Positions 27,115 through 35,928 of a stretch of 64,000 nucleotides of DNA are shown in pieces. The stretch is taken from positions 1 through 64,000 of the forward strand of contig DXIE01000008.1 in NCBI GenBank assembly GCA_019113005.1. The letters run 5' to 3'. The notes beneath the pieces were generated by a model. That model did not search any database and was not told the DNA's origin. It worked only from the letters and a program-made list of their open reading frames with translations. Each line of letters begins with the position of its first letter. Within the stretch, counting starts at the first letter, position 1. Both the position numbers and the translations under genes were made by a program. This stretch comes from Candidatus Butyricicoccus avistercoris (GTDB taxonomy: Bacteria > Bacillota > Clostridia > Oscillospirales > Butyricicoccaceae).

Positions 27115-28104
27115 TTGTTTTTGCAGAGAAATTTTCATCTCGACCAGATGCGAGTTATTTCTTGTATTATGGTTATTGCAATTCATGTTTGTAATATTTA
27201 TAACCGAGCATTTCCAGATATATCACAATTTAATTATATTATAGCAGCATTTATAAATTCATTTTCAAGAATTTCTGTACCAATATTTTTTATGGTAAGC
27301 GGTGCTTTAATGGCAGGACGTGAGCCAGATTTACAAAAAAGTATAAAAAGATTTTTAAAGTATTTTTTTATAACAATTTTTTGGTTTATATTTTATCTTT
27401 TATGGACAAGTTTATATTTAAACGATACATACGACTTTCATAATATACTTACAACGCCAACAAGTAAACATTTATGGTTTATGTATGCACTTTTATCTAT
27501 TTATTTAGCATTACCACTTATACAGACTTTAGTTAGAAATTTGTCGGATAAAATGCTTTATTATATGCTTATTTTGTTTGGTGTTTCAATTTTTGGAGGA
27601 TACATACTTGAATTTATAGGTGTGTCGGTTAAATATCCAATAGCTATTATTTCTCAAAATCAATATTTATTCTTTTTTATATTGGGTTATGTGTTATACA
27701 ATAAAAAACACAAAATAAGTGGTTGGTTTTTTATTGTTGGCTGTTTAGCTGCTGCAATCTGTACTATAATTGTGTCATATATTGAGGGAAACCATAATGA
27801 AGTGATTTTTCAGTATAGAAACCCTATGATTGTTTTAGCCTCAGCGAGTGCATTTATAATAATGCTTAAATTTCCAAAAAGTATTCCACAGGCTTGGGAA
27901 AAGTTTGTCAGTCATGTTTCGGATAACTCTTTTGGAATTTATGTTTTACATGCAGTGTTTTTAAATATTATAGATAAAGAGCTTATTATGCCAGCAGTGC
28001 CTGCATGGTTTGGAATTTTGCTGTTTGTAGCTATAATTTTTGTTTTAAGCGATATATTTATTAATATATTTAGAAAAATTAAATATATAAATTATTTCTT
28101 CTAA
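27115..28104 (+). CDS. Acyltransferase family 3 membrane protein
   Basis: 329 aa, about 10 TM; DQMRVISCIMVIAIHV and ISVPIFFMVSGALM motifs; TTG start (27115 or 27121). Confidence 0.88.
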   Translation: MFLQRNFHLDQMRVISCIMVIAIHVCNIYNRAFPDISQFNYIIAAFINSFSRISVPIFFMVSGALMAGREPDLQKSIKRFLKYFFITIFWFIFYLLWTSLYLNDTYDFHNILTTPTSKHLWFMYALLSIYLALPLIQTLVRNLSDKMLYYMLILFGVSIFGGYILEFIGVSVKYPIAIISQNQYLFFFILGYVLYNKKHKISGWFFIVGCLAAAICTIIVSYIEGNHNEVIFQYRNPMIVLASASAFIIMLKFPKSIPQAWEKFVSHVSDNSFGIYVLHAVFLNIIDKELIMPAVPAWFGILLFVAIIFVLSDIFINIFRKIKYINYFF

Positions 28105-28111
28105 ATAAAAA

Positions 28112-28140
28112 AATCCGATGAGAATAAAGCTCATCGGATT
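28112..28140. terminator. Bidirectional terminator between acyltransferase and upp
   Basis: AATCCGATGAG-aataaag-CTCATCGGATT plus T tract. Confidence 0.88.
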
Positions 28141-28144
28141 TTTT

Positions 28145-28774
28145 TTACTTAGTACCAAAAATACGGTCGCCAGCATCGCCAAGACCTGGAACAATGTAAC
28201 CATGTTCGTTTAAGCCTTCATCAATAGCTGCAACAAAAATGTCTACATCATCATGTGCCTTTTGAACTACTTCAATACCCTCAGGAGTGGAAAGTAGACA
28301 CATTAACTTGATGTTTTTTACGCCCTTATCCTTTAGCATTTGAATAGCAGCGGCAGCAGAACCACCAGTAGCAACCATTGGGTCAATTAGAATAACATCA
28401 CGTTCTGCAATATCAACAGGCAGTTTGCAGTAGTAGTCAACAGGTTTTAGGGTTTCAGGGTCGCGATATAGACCTAAATGACCTACTTTAGCATTAGGGA
28501 TAAGCTCTAGCATACCGTCAACCATGCCAAGACCTGCACGAAGAATAGGAACAAATGCAAGCTTTTTACCAGAGATAACTCTAGCACTAGCATGAGCAAG
28601 TGGTGTTTCAATCTGAATTGTTTTTAGTGGAAGGTCACGAGTTGCCTCATAACACATAAGCATAGCAATTTCTCTTGTAGCCTCACGAAATTCTTTTACA
28701 CCTGTCTGACAATCACGCATTAGAGTTAATTTGTGCAGAATAAGTGGGTGATTCATAACATGAACTTTTGACAT
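28145..28774 (-). CDS. upp: Uracil phosphoribosyltransferase
   Basis: 209 aa; [20 protein letters not shown] loop. Confidence 0.97.
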   Translation of the reverse strand: MSKVHVMNHPLILHKLTLMRDCQTGVKEFREATREIAMLMCYEATRDLPLKTIQIETPLAHASARVISGKKLAFVPILRAGLGMVDGMLELIPNAKVGHLGLYRDPETLKPVDYYCKLPVDIAERDVILIDPMVATGGSAAAAIQMLKDKGVKNIKLMCLLSTPEGIEVVQKAHDDVDIFVAAIDEGLNEHGYIVPGLGDAGDRIFGTK

Positions 28775-28786
28775 AGTGAAAACTCC

Positions 28787-29476
28787 TTAAACAGTAATTT
28801 TTGTTTTCTTAGGCTGTGCAATATATGGTGGACGCAGATAAAAAGCATCAAGCTCATTTGCACATACACCCTTGCCATTATTTAAACCAGTCAGAGCAAG
28901 TTTAGCTACGCCATAAGCAGATGGGTAACGCAAATGCTCAGGTGCGAGACATAAATTAGGACATATAGGGATAAGCTTAGTATAACATAAATTAGCTCCA
29001 TCTCCAACTAAAATTTGTGAAGTTTCGCCAATTTCTTCGGCGAGTTCATCTAGCTTAATTGCTCTATCTTCACAAAGACGGGTTAATGTTTGACCTTCTC
29101 TTTTGAAAAAAGCTTGATATACTTGACCTGCACGAGCGTCCATAACACAACAAATATTTTCACCATAAACAGTTTGAGCCATTGCCTCAAGTGTTGATAC
29201 ACCAATACAAGGTTTATTTGTCGAAAAAGCAAGTCCTTTAACTGTTGCTACACCTATTCTAAGACCAGTAAAAGAACCAGGGCCAGCAGCTATGGCAAAA
29301 GCATCAACATCATCAAGTGTATGGTCACAGCCAGCAAGCAGACTTTCTGCCATAGGAAGAAGTGTACGGCTATGTGTAAGACCACAGTTTTGATAAGACT
29401 GAGCAATTATTTTTTCATCATCAGTCAGACATACGCTTGCAGAAACAGCAGAGGATTCAAAGCTTAAAATTCTCAT
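28787..29476 (-). CDS. tsaB: tRNA t6A biosynthesis protein TsaB
   Basis: 229 aa; MRILSFESSAVSASVCL...GPGSFTGLRIGVATVKGLA. Confidence 0.95.
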   Translation of the reverse strand: MRILSFESSAVSASVCLTDDEKIIAQSYQNCGLTHSRTLLPMAESLLAGCDHTLDDVDAFAIAAGPGSFTGLRIGVATVKGLAFSTNKPCIGVSTLEAMAQTVYGENICCVMDARAGQVYQAFFKREGQTLTRLCEDRAIKLDELAEEIGETSQILVGDGANLCYTKLIPICPNLCLAPEHLRYPSAYGVAKLALTGLNNGKGVCANELDAFYLRPPYIAQPKKTKITV

Positions 29477-29901
29477 TACACATGAACCTCCTCAATAGTT
29501 ATAATTCTATCATCTGGCTCAGTACCATATTTAATAGACACCAATTTATGGTCGGGGAGTGCATCGTTAATATTTTCGCTCCATTCGATTAAAATAATTC
29601 GTTTTGAGTCTAAATACTCATCAAATCCAAGCTCAAAAAGTGCTTCAGGGTCTAGAATACGGTACATATCGAAATGTACTACATCAAATAAATCTGTATG
29701 ATATTCATTGGCAATAGCAAAAGTTGGACTGGTAACACGTCCTTTATATCCAAGACCGTAAAGAATACCACGAGAAAAAGCAGTTTTTCCTGCACCTAAA
29801 TCGCCAGTAAAAGCGATAACATCACCTTTTTTTAGTGTTTTTGCAAAATCTGCACCGATTTTTTCAGTATCTTCTGGGCTATGTGAAAGATATTCACTCA
29901 T
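29476..29901 (-). CDS. tsaE: tRNA t6A biosynthesis ATPase TsaE
   Basis: 141 aa; GDLGAGKTAFSRGI, SPTFAIANEY, LIEWSE. Confidence 0.95.
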   Translation of the reverse strand: MSEYLSHSPEDTEKIGADFAKTLKKGDVIAFTGDLGAGKTAFSRGILYGLGYKGRVTSPTFAIANEYHTDLFDVVHFDMYRILDPEALFELGFDEYLDSKRIILIEWSENINDALPDHKLVSIKYGTEPDDRIITIEEVHV

Positions 29902-30031
29902 AGAAGGTTAATCCCCTTTTAAATTTTAATATACATTATCATATCAGATATAAATAAAAAAGGCAAGTTTAGCGGATATTTGGAATAAAAATGGGAAAAA
30001 TAAACCTAAAACAAAAGGAGAGATTAAAAAT

Positions 30032-30229
30032 ATGAAACTAGATTTTATTTGCGGCGGAATACTTGAATATACAGGAACATACAGACAAATTAGCGGTATT
30101 GATGGTGTAAATATAGAAAATCTTGATTTAAATAATAAAACATTAAGGGTAAGCGGTATAAGTTCAAGAAATTATGATGAAGTTTGTACAAAACTTAGAG
30201 AAATAGGCTGGAGAAAGTTAAATATATAA
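30032..30229 (+). CDS. 65-aa small protein of unknown function
   Basis: RBS AAAGGAG upstream; MKLDFICGGILEYTGTYRQISGIDGVNIENLDLNNKTLRVSGISSRNYDEVCTKLREIGWRKLNI. Confidence 0.55.
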   Translation: MKLDFICGGILEYTGTYRQISGIDGVNIENLDLNNKTLRVSGISSRNYDEVCTKLREIGWRKLNI

Positions 30230-30317
30230 TTAGACAAAATAATTGCATAAATGATAAAAATACTGTATAATTAATAGAGTTATTCAAATTTTTAGTATAA
30301 AAGAAAGAAGGGAATCT

Positions 30318-31736
30318 ATGGCATTTTTAAAGGAATTTGAAACAGTATTTAACGGATTTATGGGAGTTTTAAACGAGGTTTTATACAGTAAACTTCTTAT
30401 ATTTTTACTGATTGCAGCAGGTTTATATTTTACCGTACGCACAGGCTTTGTACAGCTTCGCAGTATGGCTGATGTTATGAAGATTTTAAGAGAGCGTGGA
30501 GAAGAAAAAGATGGCAAAAGACAAATTTCTTCATTCCAAGCACTTATGATTTCCACAGCATCACGAGTTGGTACAGGTAATATTGCAGGTATTGCATCAG
30601 CTATTGCAATCGGTGGTGAAGGTGCAGTATTTTGGATGTGGCTGATGGCTATTATTGGCGGTGCATCAGCTTTTATAGAATCTACACTTGCACAGATATA
30701 CAAGGTACATGACGGCAACTCTTTTAGAGGCGGTCCAGCATATTATATTCAAAAAGGATTAGGAAAACGCTGGTTAGGCTGTGTGTTTTCTGTACTGCTT
30801 ATTTTGTGTTTTGCTTATGGTTTTAATGGACTTCAAGCATTTAATATTTCTTCTGCTATTAAATATTATGTGCCACATTATGACCAGACAAGTATTCCTA
30901 TGATTGTAGGTTTAATTCTAGCAGTTACTACAGGTTTAGTTATTTTTGGCGGTGTACACAGAATTAGCTTTATTACATCTGTAATAGTACCTATTATGGC
31001 TTGCGGTTATATTTTAATCGGTCTTGTTATGTTCTTTAGCAATATTGCGATTGTTCCAGAGGTATTTAAAACAATTTTTGTTAAGGCATTTGATTTTCAG
31101 GCTTTCGTAGGCGGTTTTGCAGGCAGTGCAGTTGTTCAAGGCATTAAACGAGGTTTATTCTCTAATGAGGCTGGTATGGGTTCTGCACCTAATGCGGCAG
31201 CAACTGCGGTTGTATCTCACCCAGCAAAACAGGGTATTATTCAAACTCTATCTGTATTTTTAGATACACTTGTTATTTGTTCTACTACTGCGATTATCTT
31301 ACTTACATCTGGCGTAGAAAAAACACAGGATATTTCATATGTACAGCGTGCAGTATCCACTGTTTTTGGTGAGGTTGGTATTTTATTTATTACAATCGCA
31401 ATTTTCTTCTTTGCATTTACAAGCCTTGTAGGTAACTATTATTATACAGAATCAAATTTACTGTTTATCAAGAATAATAAAACATTGTTAAATGCATTTA
31501 GAGTTACTTGTCTAATTGCTATTTTCCTTGGTGCACAGGCAGATTTTTCAACAGTATGGAATTTAGCAGACGTTTTAATGGGCTTTATGTCTATTGTTAA
31601 TATCTTTGCTATTGTACTGCTTGGAAATATTGCTATAAATGCATTAAAAGACTATGATAAACAACGTAGTGAGGGTATAAACCCAGTATTTAAAGGTAAA
31701 AATATTGGTCTTAATGACTTAGACACATGGAATTAA
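30318..31736 (+). CDS. Alanine/glycine:cation symporter (AGCS family)
   Basis: 472 aa; GTGNIAGIASAIAIGGEGAVFWMW, GLFSNEAGMGSAPNAAA. Confidence 0.95.
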   Translation: MAFLKEFETVFNGFMGVLNEVLYSKLLIFLLIAAGLYFTVRTGFVQLRSMADVMKILRERGEEKDGKRQISSFQALMISTASRVGTGNIAGIASAIAIGGEGAVFWMWLMAIIGGASAFIESTLAQIYKVHDGNSFRGGPAYYIQKGLGKRWLGCVFSVLLILCFAYGFNGLQAFNISSAIKYYVPHYDQTSIPMIVGLILAVTTGLVIFGGVHRISFITSVIVPIMACGYILIGLVMFFSNIAIVPEVFKTIFVKAFDFQAFVGGFAGSAVVQGIKRGLFSNEAGMGSAPNAAATAVVSHPAKQGIIQTLSVFLDTLVICSTTAIILLTSGVEKTQDISYVQRAVSTVFGEVGILFITIAIFFFAFTSLVGNYYYTESNLLFIKNNKTLLNAFRVTCLIAIFLGAQADFSTVWNLADVLMGFMSIVNIFAIVLLGNIAINALKDYDKQRSEGINPVFKGKNIGLNDLDTWN

Positions 31737-31739
31737 AAT

Positions 31740-31765
31740 AAAAGGACTGCTTTTGCAGTCCTTTT
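31740..31765. terminator. Bidirectional terminator
   Basis: AAAAGGACTGC-tttt-GCAGTCCTTTT. Confidence 0.88.
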
Positions 31766-31768
31766 TTG

Positions 31769-32566
31769 TTAGTAGTTAAAAGGTAAAATACCTAGTTTGT
31801 CAAGTGCATATGAAACACCGTTTTCATCAACATGCTTTGTAACAAAATCAGCAGCTTGTTTAACATCTTCCATAGCATTGCCCATAGCAACACCGATATT
31901 TGCATGAGAAATCATCTCAATATCATTTCCGCCATCACCAAAAGCTATACTCTGTTCAAGTGGGATATTAAAATACTCTAGTATTTTATCCATACCGACA
32001 TTTTTACCGCCATCGACAGGTATAACATCAGCGAACATATGATGCCAACGTGTACATCTACAATGTGGTAGATGCTCAAGAAATTCCTTATCCTGCTCTA
32101 TTGGCATAAATGCACCAAGCTGATATACATCATTTTCTAAAGCCCTTTGAGTGTCCTCTACATCACCTAAAATTTTTTCACCACCCAGCATTTTATTAAA
32201 ATGCTGGGTATGTTCATTTTCAAGACCTAAATAATGATGTTCAGCTTCTATAAAACTACAAGCAATTTTCTTTTCTTTTATATATGGAAGCAGCATTTCA
32301 ATAGAGCTTTTTGGAATTGTGTGGCTGTGAATCATCTTATCGCCAATATAACACATTTGACCATTTAAATAAATATATCCATCAAATTCAAAATCAAATA
32401 CTTCACGAAGGTATGTAGCGGTTTGAGGAGCACGACCAGTTGCAACGAAAAGCTTTATACCCATATCACGCAAAGCGTAGAGAGCTTTTTTAGTAGCTTC
32501 TGGCACTTGATGAGTGTTAAAACTTAAAAGAGTTCCGTCAATATCAAAAAAAGCGGCACGAATCAT
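31769..32566 (-). CDS. HAD superfamily Cof-type hydrolase
   Basis: 265 aa; FFDIDGTLLSF, AFGDGGNDIEM. Confidence 0.95.
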   Translation of the reverse strand: MIRAAFFDIDGTLLSFNTHQVPEATKKALYALRDMGIKLFVATGRAPQTATYLREVFDFEFDGYIYLNGQMCYIGDKMIHSHTIPKSSIEMLLPYIKEKKIACSFIEAEHHYLGLENEHTQHFNKMLGGEKILGDVEDTQRALENDVYQLGAFMPIEQDKEFLEHLPHCRCTRWHHMFADVIPVDGGKNVGMDKILEYFNIPLEQSIAFGDGGNDIEMISHANIGVAMGNAMEDVKQAADFVTKHVDENGVSYALDKLGILPFNY

Positions 32567-32635
32567 ATATTATATCCTTTCTGTTTTTTATTGTCTAATC
32601 AAGTAACAGTATAGCATAATAAGCTAAATAAAAAA

Positions 32636-32663
32636 AGCCTTAGGCGAATTAACACCTAAGACT
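32636..32663 (-). terminator. tsf terminator
   Basis: Minus strand AGTCTTAGG...CCTAAGGCT followed by TTTTTT. Confidence 0.7.
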
Positions 32664-32678
32664 TTGAAAAATTTTAAA

Positions 32679-33617
32679 TTACTTGCCGTTAGCCATAGAA
32701 GCAACTTCAGCTGCGAAGTCGTCAACCTTCTTTTCGATGCCTTCGCCCTTTTCAAAACGGGTGTAGGAAGCCAGCTTGATTTCGCCGCCAAGTTCCTTAG
32801 CAACAGCTGCAATGTGCTGCTCAACAGAAACCTTGTTTTCCTTAACGAAAGCCTGCTGAAGTAGGCAGTTCTCTTCGTAGTACTTGCCGATACGGCCATC
32901 AACCATCTTGTGGATAATCTGCTCTGGCTTTGGCTTAGCAGCAGTCTTGTTCTCCTCAAGAGCCTGAGCTAGAAGGATTTCTCTTTCCTTAGATAGAGTA
33001 GCCTCATCAACATCGGACTTGTCCATGAAAGATGGGTTCATAGCAGCAGCCTGCATACCGATGTCCTTACCAAGAGCAAGAACAGTAGCGTTACCCTTTA
33101 GGTTTTCAGAAACTTCAAGAGCAACAAGAACACCTATAACACCGCCCATGTGGTTGTAAGCAACGTTTACAGTGTTAGCATCGTAACGAGCGAAACGACG
33201 AATCTGAATGTTCTCACCGATAGTTAAAATCTTCTCCTGAAGAGCAGCCTCAACGGTCATGCCGTCCATATCGCAAGCCTTAAGAGCCTCAACGTCAGCT
33301 GGGTTAGACTTGATAACAACAGCAGCAAGGTCGTTTACGAACTTCTGGAAGTCAGCGTTCTTAGCAACGAAGTCGGTCTCAGAGTTAACTTCGATGATAG
33401 CACCGATACCGCACTCGTCACAAACCTTAGCACAAACCATACCCTCAGCAGCGATACGGTCAGCCTTCTTAGCAGCCTTAGCCAGACCCTTCTCACGAAG
33501 AATTTCGATAGCCTTATCGAAATCACCGTCAGCCTCTGTAAGAGCCTTCTTACAGTCCATCATACCTACGCTAGTCATTTCGCGTAGCTTCTTTACGTCA
33601 GCAGCAGTAAAAGCCAT
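32679..33617 (-). CDS. tsf: Elongation factor Ts
   Basis: 312 aa; VKKLREMTSVGMMDCKKAL, SETDFVAKN. Confidence 0.97.
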   Translation of the reverse strand: MAFTAADVKKLREMTSVGMMDCKKALTEADGDFDKAIEILREKGLAKAAKKADRIAAEGMVCAKVCDECGIGAIIEVNSETDFVAKNADFQKFVNDLAAVVIKSNPADVEALKACDMDGMTVEAALQEKILTIGENIQIRRFARYDANTVNVAYNHMGGVIGVLVALEVSENLKGNATVLALGKDIGMQAAAMNPSFMDKSDVDEATLSKEREILLAQALEENKTAAKPKPEQIIHKMVDGRIGKYYEENCLLQQAFVKENKVSVEQHIAAVAKELGGEIKLASYTRFEKGEGIEKKVDDFAAEVASMANGK

Positions 33618-33655
33618 TTTTATATTCCTCCAAAAAATAGAATTTTAAATAAAAG

Positions 33656-33735
33656 TAGGGTGGAAGGCTCCGGCGACCGCTAATAAAAGCGATGCAAGCC
33701 GAAAACCGGCACGCCAAAAGAGCTTTCGCACCCTA
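33656..33735 (-). ncRNA. Candidate structured RNA element in rpsB-tsf intergenic region (three-way junction)
   Basis: Outer stem TAGGGTG(33656-33662)/CACCCTA(33729-33735) extended by GAAGGCTC/GAGCTTTC; inner stem GGCG(33672-33675)/CGCC(33712-33715); hairpins CGCT-aataaa-AGCG (33678-33691) and GCCG-aaaac-CGGC (33698-33710). Confidence 0.6.
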
Positions 33736-33762
33736 ACATAAAAAATCAAAAATTAGTTTAAA

Positions 33763-34497
33763 TTAAGCCTCAGCAGTTGCAGCTTCTTCTTCCTTAGCCT
33801 CAACCTCTAACTGCTCGCCCTGCTTGCCCTCGATTACAGCGTTAGCCATAGTCTGAGAGATAAGCTTGATAGCACGGATAGCATCGTCGTTACCTGGGAT
33901 AACGTAGTCGATTTCGTCTGGGTCACAGTTAGTGTCAACGATAGCAACTACTGGAATACCTAGCTTCTTAGCCTCAGCGATAGCGTTCTTTTCCTTGCGT
34001 GGGTCAACAACGAACATAGCACCTGGAAGCTTCTTCATGTCCTTAACGCCGCCAAGATACTTCTCAAGCTTAGCGATTTCAAGCTGAAGCTTGATAACTT
34101 CCTTCTTAGGCAGAAGGTCAAAAGTGCCGTCTTCCTGCATCTTCTTAAGCTGATTTAAACGGTTGATACGAGTACGCATTGTCTTGAAGTTGGTCAGCAT
34201 ACCACCTAACCAACGAGCGTTTACAAAGTACTGACCTGCACGCTCAGCTTCCTCACGGATAGCGTCCTGAGCCTGCTTCTTAGTACCAACGAACAGGATA
34301 GAATCACCGTTAGCAGCGATGTCACGAATGAAGAAGTAAGCTTCCTCAAGCTTCTTAACAGTCTTCTGCAGGTCGATGATGTAGATACCGTTACGCTCAG
34401 TGAAGATGTATGGAGCCATTTTTGGGTTCCAACGACGGGTCTGATGACCAAAGTGTACACCAGCTTCTAAAAGCTGTTTCATAGAGATTACGCCCAT
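33763..34497 (-). CDS. rpsB: 30S ribosomal protein S2
   Basis: [32 protein letters not shown]...; start refined from 34566 to ATG 34497 preceded by AGGAGG. Confidence 0.97.
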   Translation of the reverse strand: MGVISMKQLLEAGVHFGHQTRRWNPKMAPYIFTERNGIYIIDLQKTVKKLEEAYFFIRDIAANGDSILFVGTKKQAQDAIREEAERAGQYFVNARWLGGMLTNFKTMRTRINRLNQLKKMQEDGTFDLLPKKEVIKLQLEIAKLEKYLGGVKDMKKLPGAMFVVDPRKEKNAIAEAKKLGIPVVAIVDTNCDPDEIDYVIPGNDDAIRAIKLISQTMANAVIEGKQGEQLEVEAKEEEAATAEA

Positions 34498-34526
34498 TTT
34501 AATATTTCCTCCTTGGTTTTTACCTC

Positions 34527-34588
34527 CATCTCGTTCATCTGTCAGCGGCAGTATATATAATACCACCAGCCGCTTGCATCACGAGATG
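34527..34588 (-). promoter_or_regulatory. Candidate structured rpsB 5' leader
   Basis: Perfect 8-bp outer helix CATCTCGT(34527-34534)/ACGAGATG(34581-34588), inner AGCGGC(34544-34549)/GCCGCT(34569-34574). Confidence 0.5.
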
Positions 34589-34649
34589 TGCGTAATATTC
34601 ATACTGGTTTATCTTATCACACAAAACACTTTTTGTCAAAGGGTAATTT

Positions 34650-34940
34650 TTATCTTATATTAGCCCACCATTTTTTTCTTTCTTTTCGTTTAATATTATG
34701 TTCATATCTAACTAAAATTATATCATCACCAATTTTTTCTATTTGCTCCCAAGCGATAACATAATCTTCATCACGACCTAAAAGACCGAAAAAGTGACAT
34801 CGTCCAGGGACAACTATGGAAACAACTCTGCCGCAAAGCGTATCAACTTCAACATCACCTACATAACCCATTCTGCACCCATCATAGAGGTTTATTACTT
34901 CTTTACATCTTAAATCGGTTATACGACAGCAACTAGACAT
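34650..34940 (-). CDS. YlmC/YmxH family PRC-barrel sporulation-associated protein
   Basis: 96 aa; RITDLRCKEVINLYDGCRMGYVGDVEVD. Confidence 0.9.
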   Translation of the reverse strand: MSSCCRITDLRCKEVINLYDGCRMGYVGDVEVDTLCGRVVSIVVPGRCHFFGLLGRDEDYVIAWEQIEKIGDDIILVRYEHNIKRKERKKWWANIR

Positions 34941-34955
34941 GTTTTAAATCCTCCT

Positions 34956-35804
34956 TTAGCTGATTTTTTTGAAAAATTCTTCGGTAGATATACCCGATGG
35001 TCTGTTAAATCTGCCAAGTTTAAATAAACATTCAGGGTTTCTTGTCAGTGTGTTTACACGCTCCTCACAAGTGAGAGTGCATAAAAAGCCTAAGCTTTCT
35101 ATTATTTCCTCACTTTCAGAGCTATAAATACCATAAGGATATGTGTAACAGGTCGGAGCAGATATGCCATTGTCAGTAAGTAATTTTTGAAGTTTTTCTG
35201 TGTCAGAAACTAAAATATTTTGATAATCTTCTTTACTTTCACCACGAATACGGGTACTTCCTTTTCTTGGACTTTGGCTATGCATATCATATGAATGATT
35301 TTGTATTTCAAAAACATCACTCATTTCCTTTAATCTATTTATGTTTAAATAAGACCAATAAGCGTTTTCTTCGCCAGTATTAGTAAACTTTTCTGTTTCA
35401 GAGCCAATAACCGAGATTACAGCGGTCATATTACGCTCTTTAAGTAGTGGATAGGCATAAAGATAGTTATTAAAATGCCCATCGTCAAATGTTATCATAA
35501 CAGGCTTTTTGGGAAGGTCTGCAAGCCCGTCGACGTAACGAATTAAATCACTAATAGTTACTGTTTCATAGCCATTTGATTTTAAATAATCCAAATCACT
35601 AGCTAAAGCATCAGGAGATACAACATAATCACCAGCTCTCGCAGTATCTCTAAGTATGCTGTGATACATAATAATAGGAAGTTCTACTTTGTCATCAGTG
35701 TAAGCGGTTTGAGCTTCTAAAGGCTTTGATATTACAAATTCATTTGCAAAATATATACCGAAAAGCAAAACAAAAACAGTAAATATTTTAAGTATTTTTT
35801 TCAT
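34956..35804 (-). CDS. Polysaccharide deacetylase family protein
   Basis: IIMYHSIL, MITFDDGHFNNYLYAYPLLKE; start refined to ATG 35804 (MKKILKIF). Confidence 0.92.
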   Translation of the reverse strand: MKKILKIFTVFVLLFGIYFANEFVISKPLEAQTAYTDDKVELPIIMYHSILRDTARAGDYVVSPDALASDLDYLKSNGYETVTISDLIRYVDGLADLPKKPVMITFDDGHFNNYLYAYPLLKERNMTAVISVIGSETEKFTNTGEENAYWSYLNINRLKEMSDVFEIQNHSYDMHSQSPRKGSTRIRGESKEDYQNILVSDTEKLQKLLTDNGISAPTCYTYPYGIYSSESEEIIESLGFLCTLTCEERVNTLTRNPECLFKLGRFNRPSGISTEEFFKKIS

Positions 35805-35886
35805 GCTGATTCTCCTCTCACAAAACAGCATTTTTTGCTCATTGCTTTATATTTTATGGCGAGAAAATAAAGTTTAGAACAAAAAA

Positions 35887-35916
35887 ATAGACAGTAGATA
35901 AAACTCTACTGTCTAT
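35887..35916 (-). terminator. Intrinsic terminator after LTA synthase-like gene
   Basis: ATAGACAGTAGA-taaaac-TCTACTGTCTAT. Confidence 0.82.
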
Positions 35917-35928
35917 GAAAAATTTAAT

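Noticed and set aside
32624-32959. 111-aa minus-strand ORF inside tsf 3' end
   Set aside because: Alternate-frame overlap with well-supported tsf; Arg/Leu/Ser-rich frame-shadow composition.
33259-33648. 129-aa ORF antisense to tsf
   Set aside because: Shadow ORF of a highly biased coding gene; no RBS or independent support.
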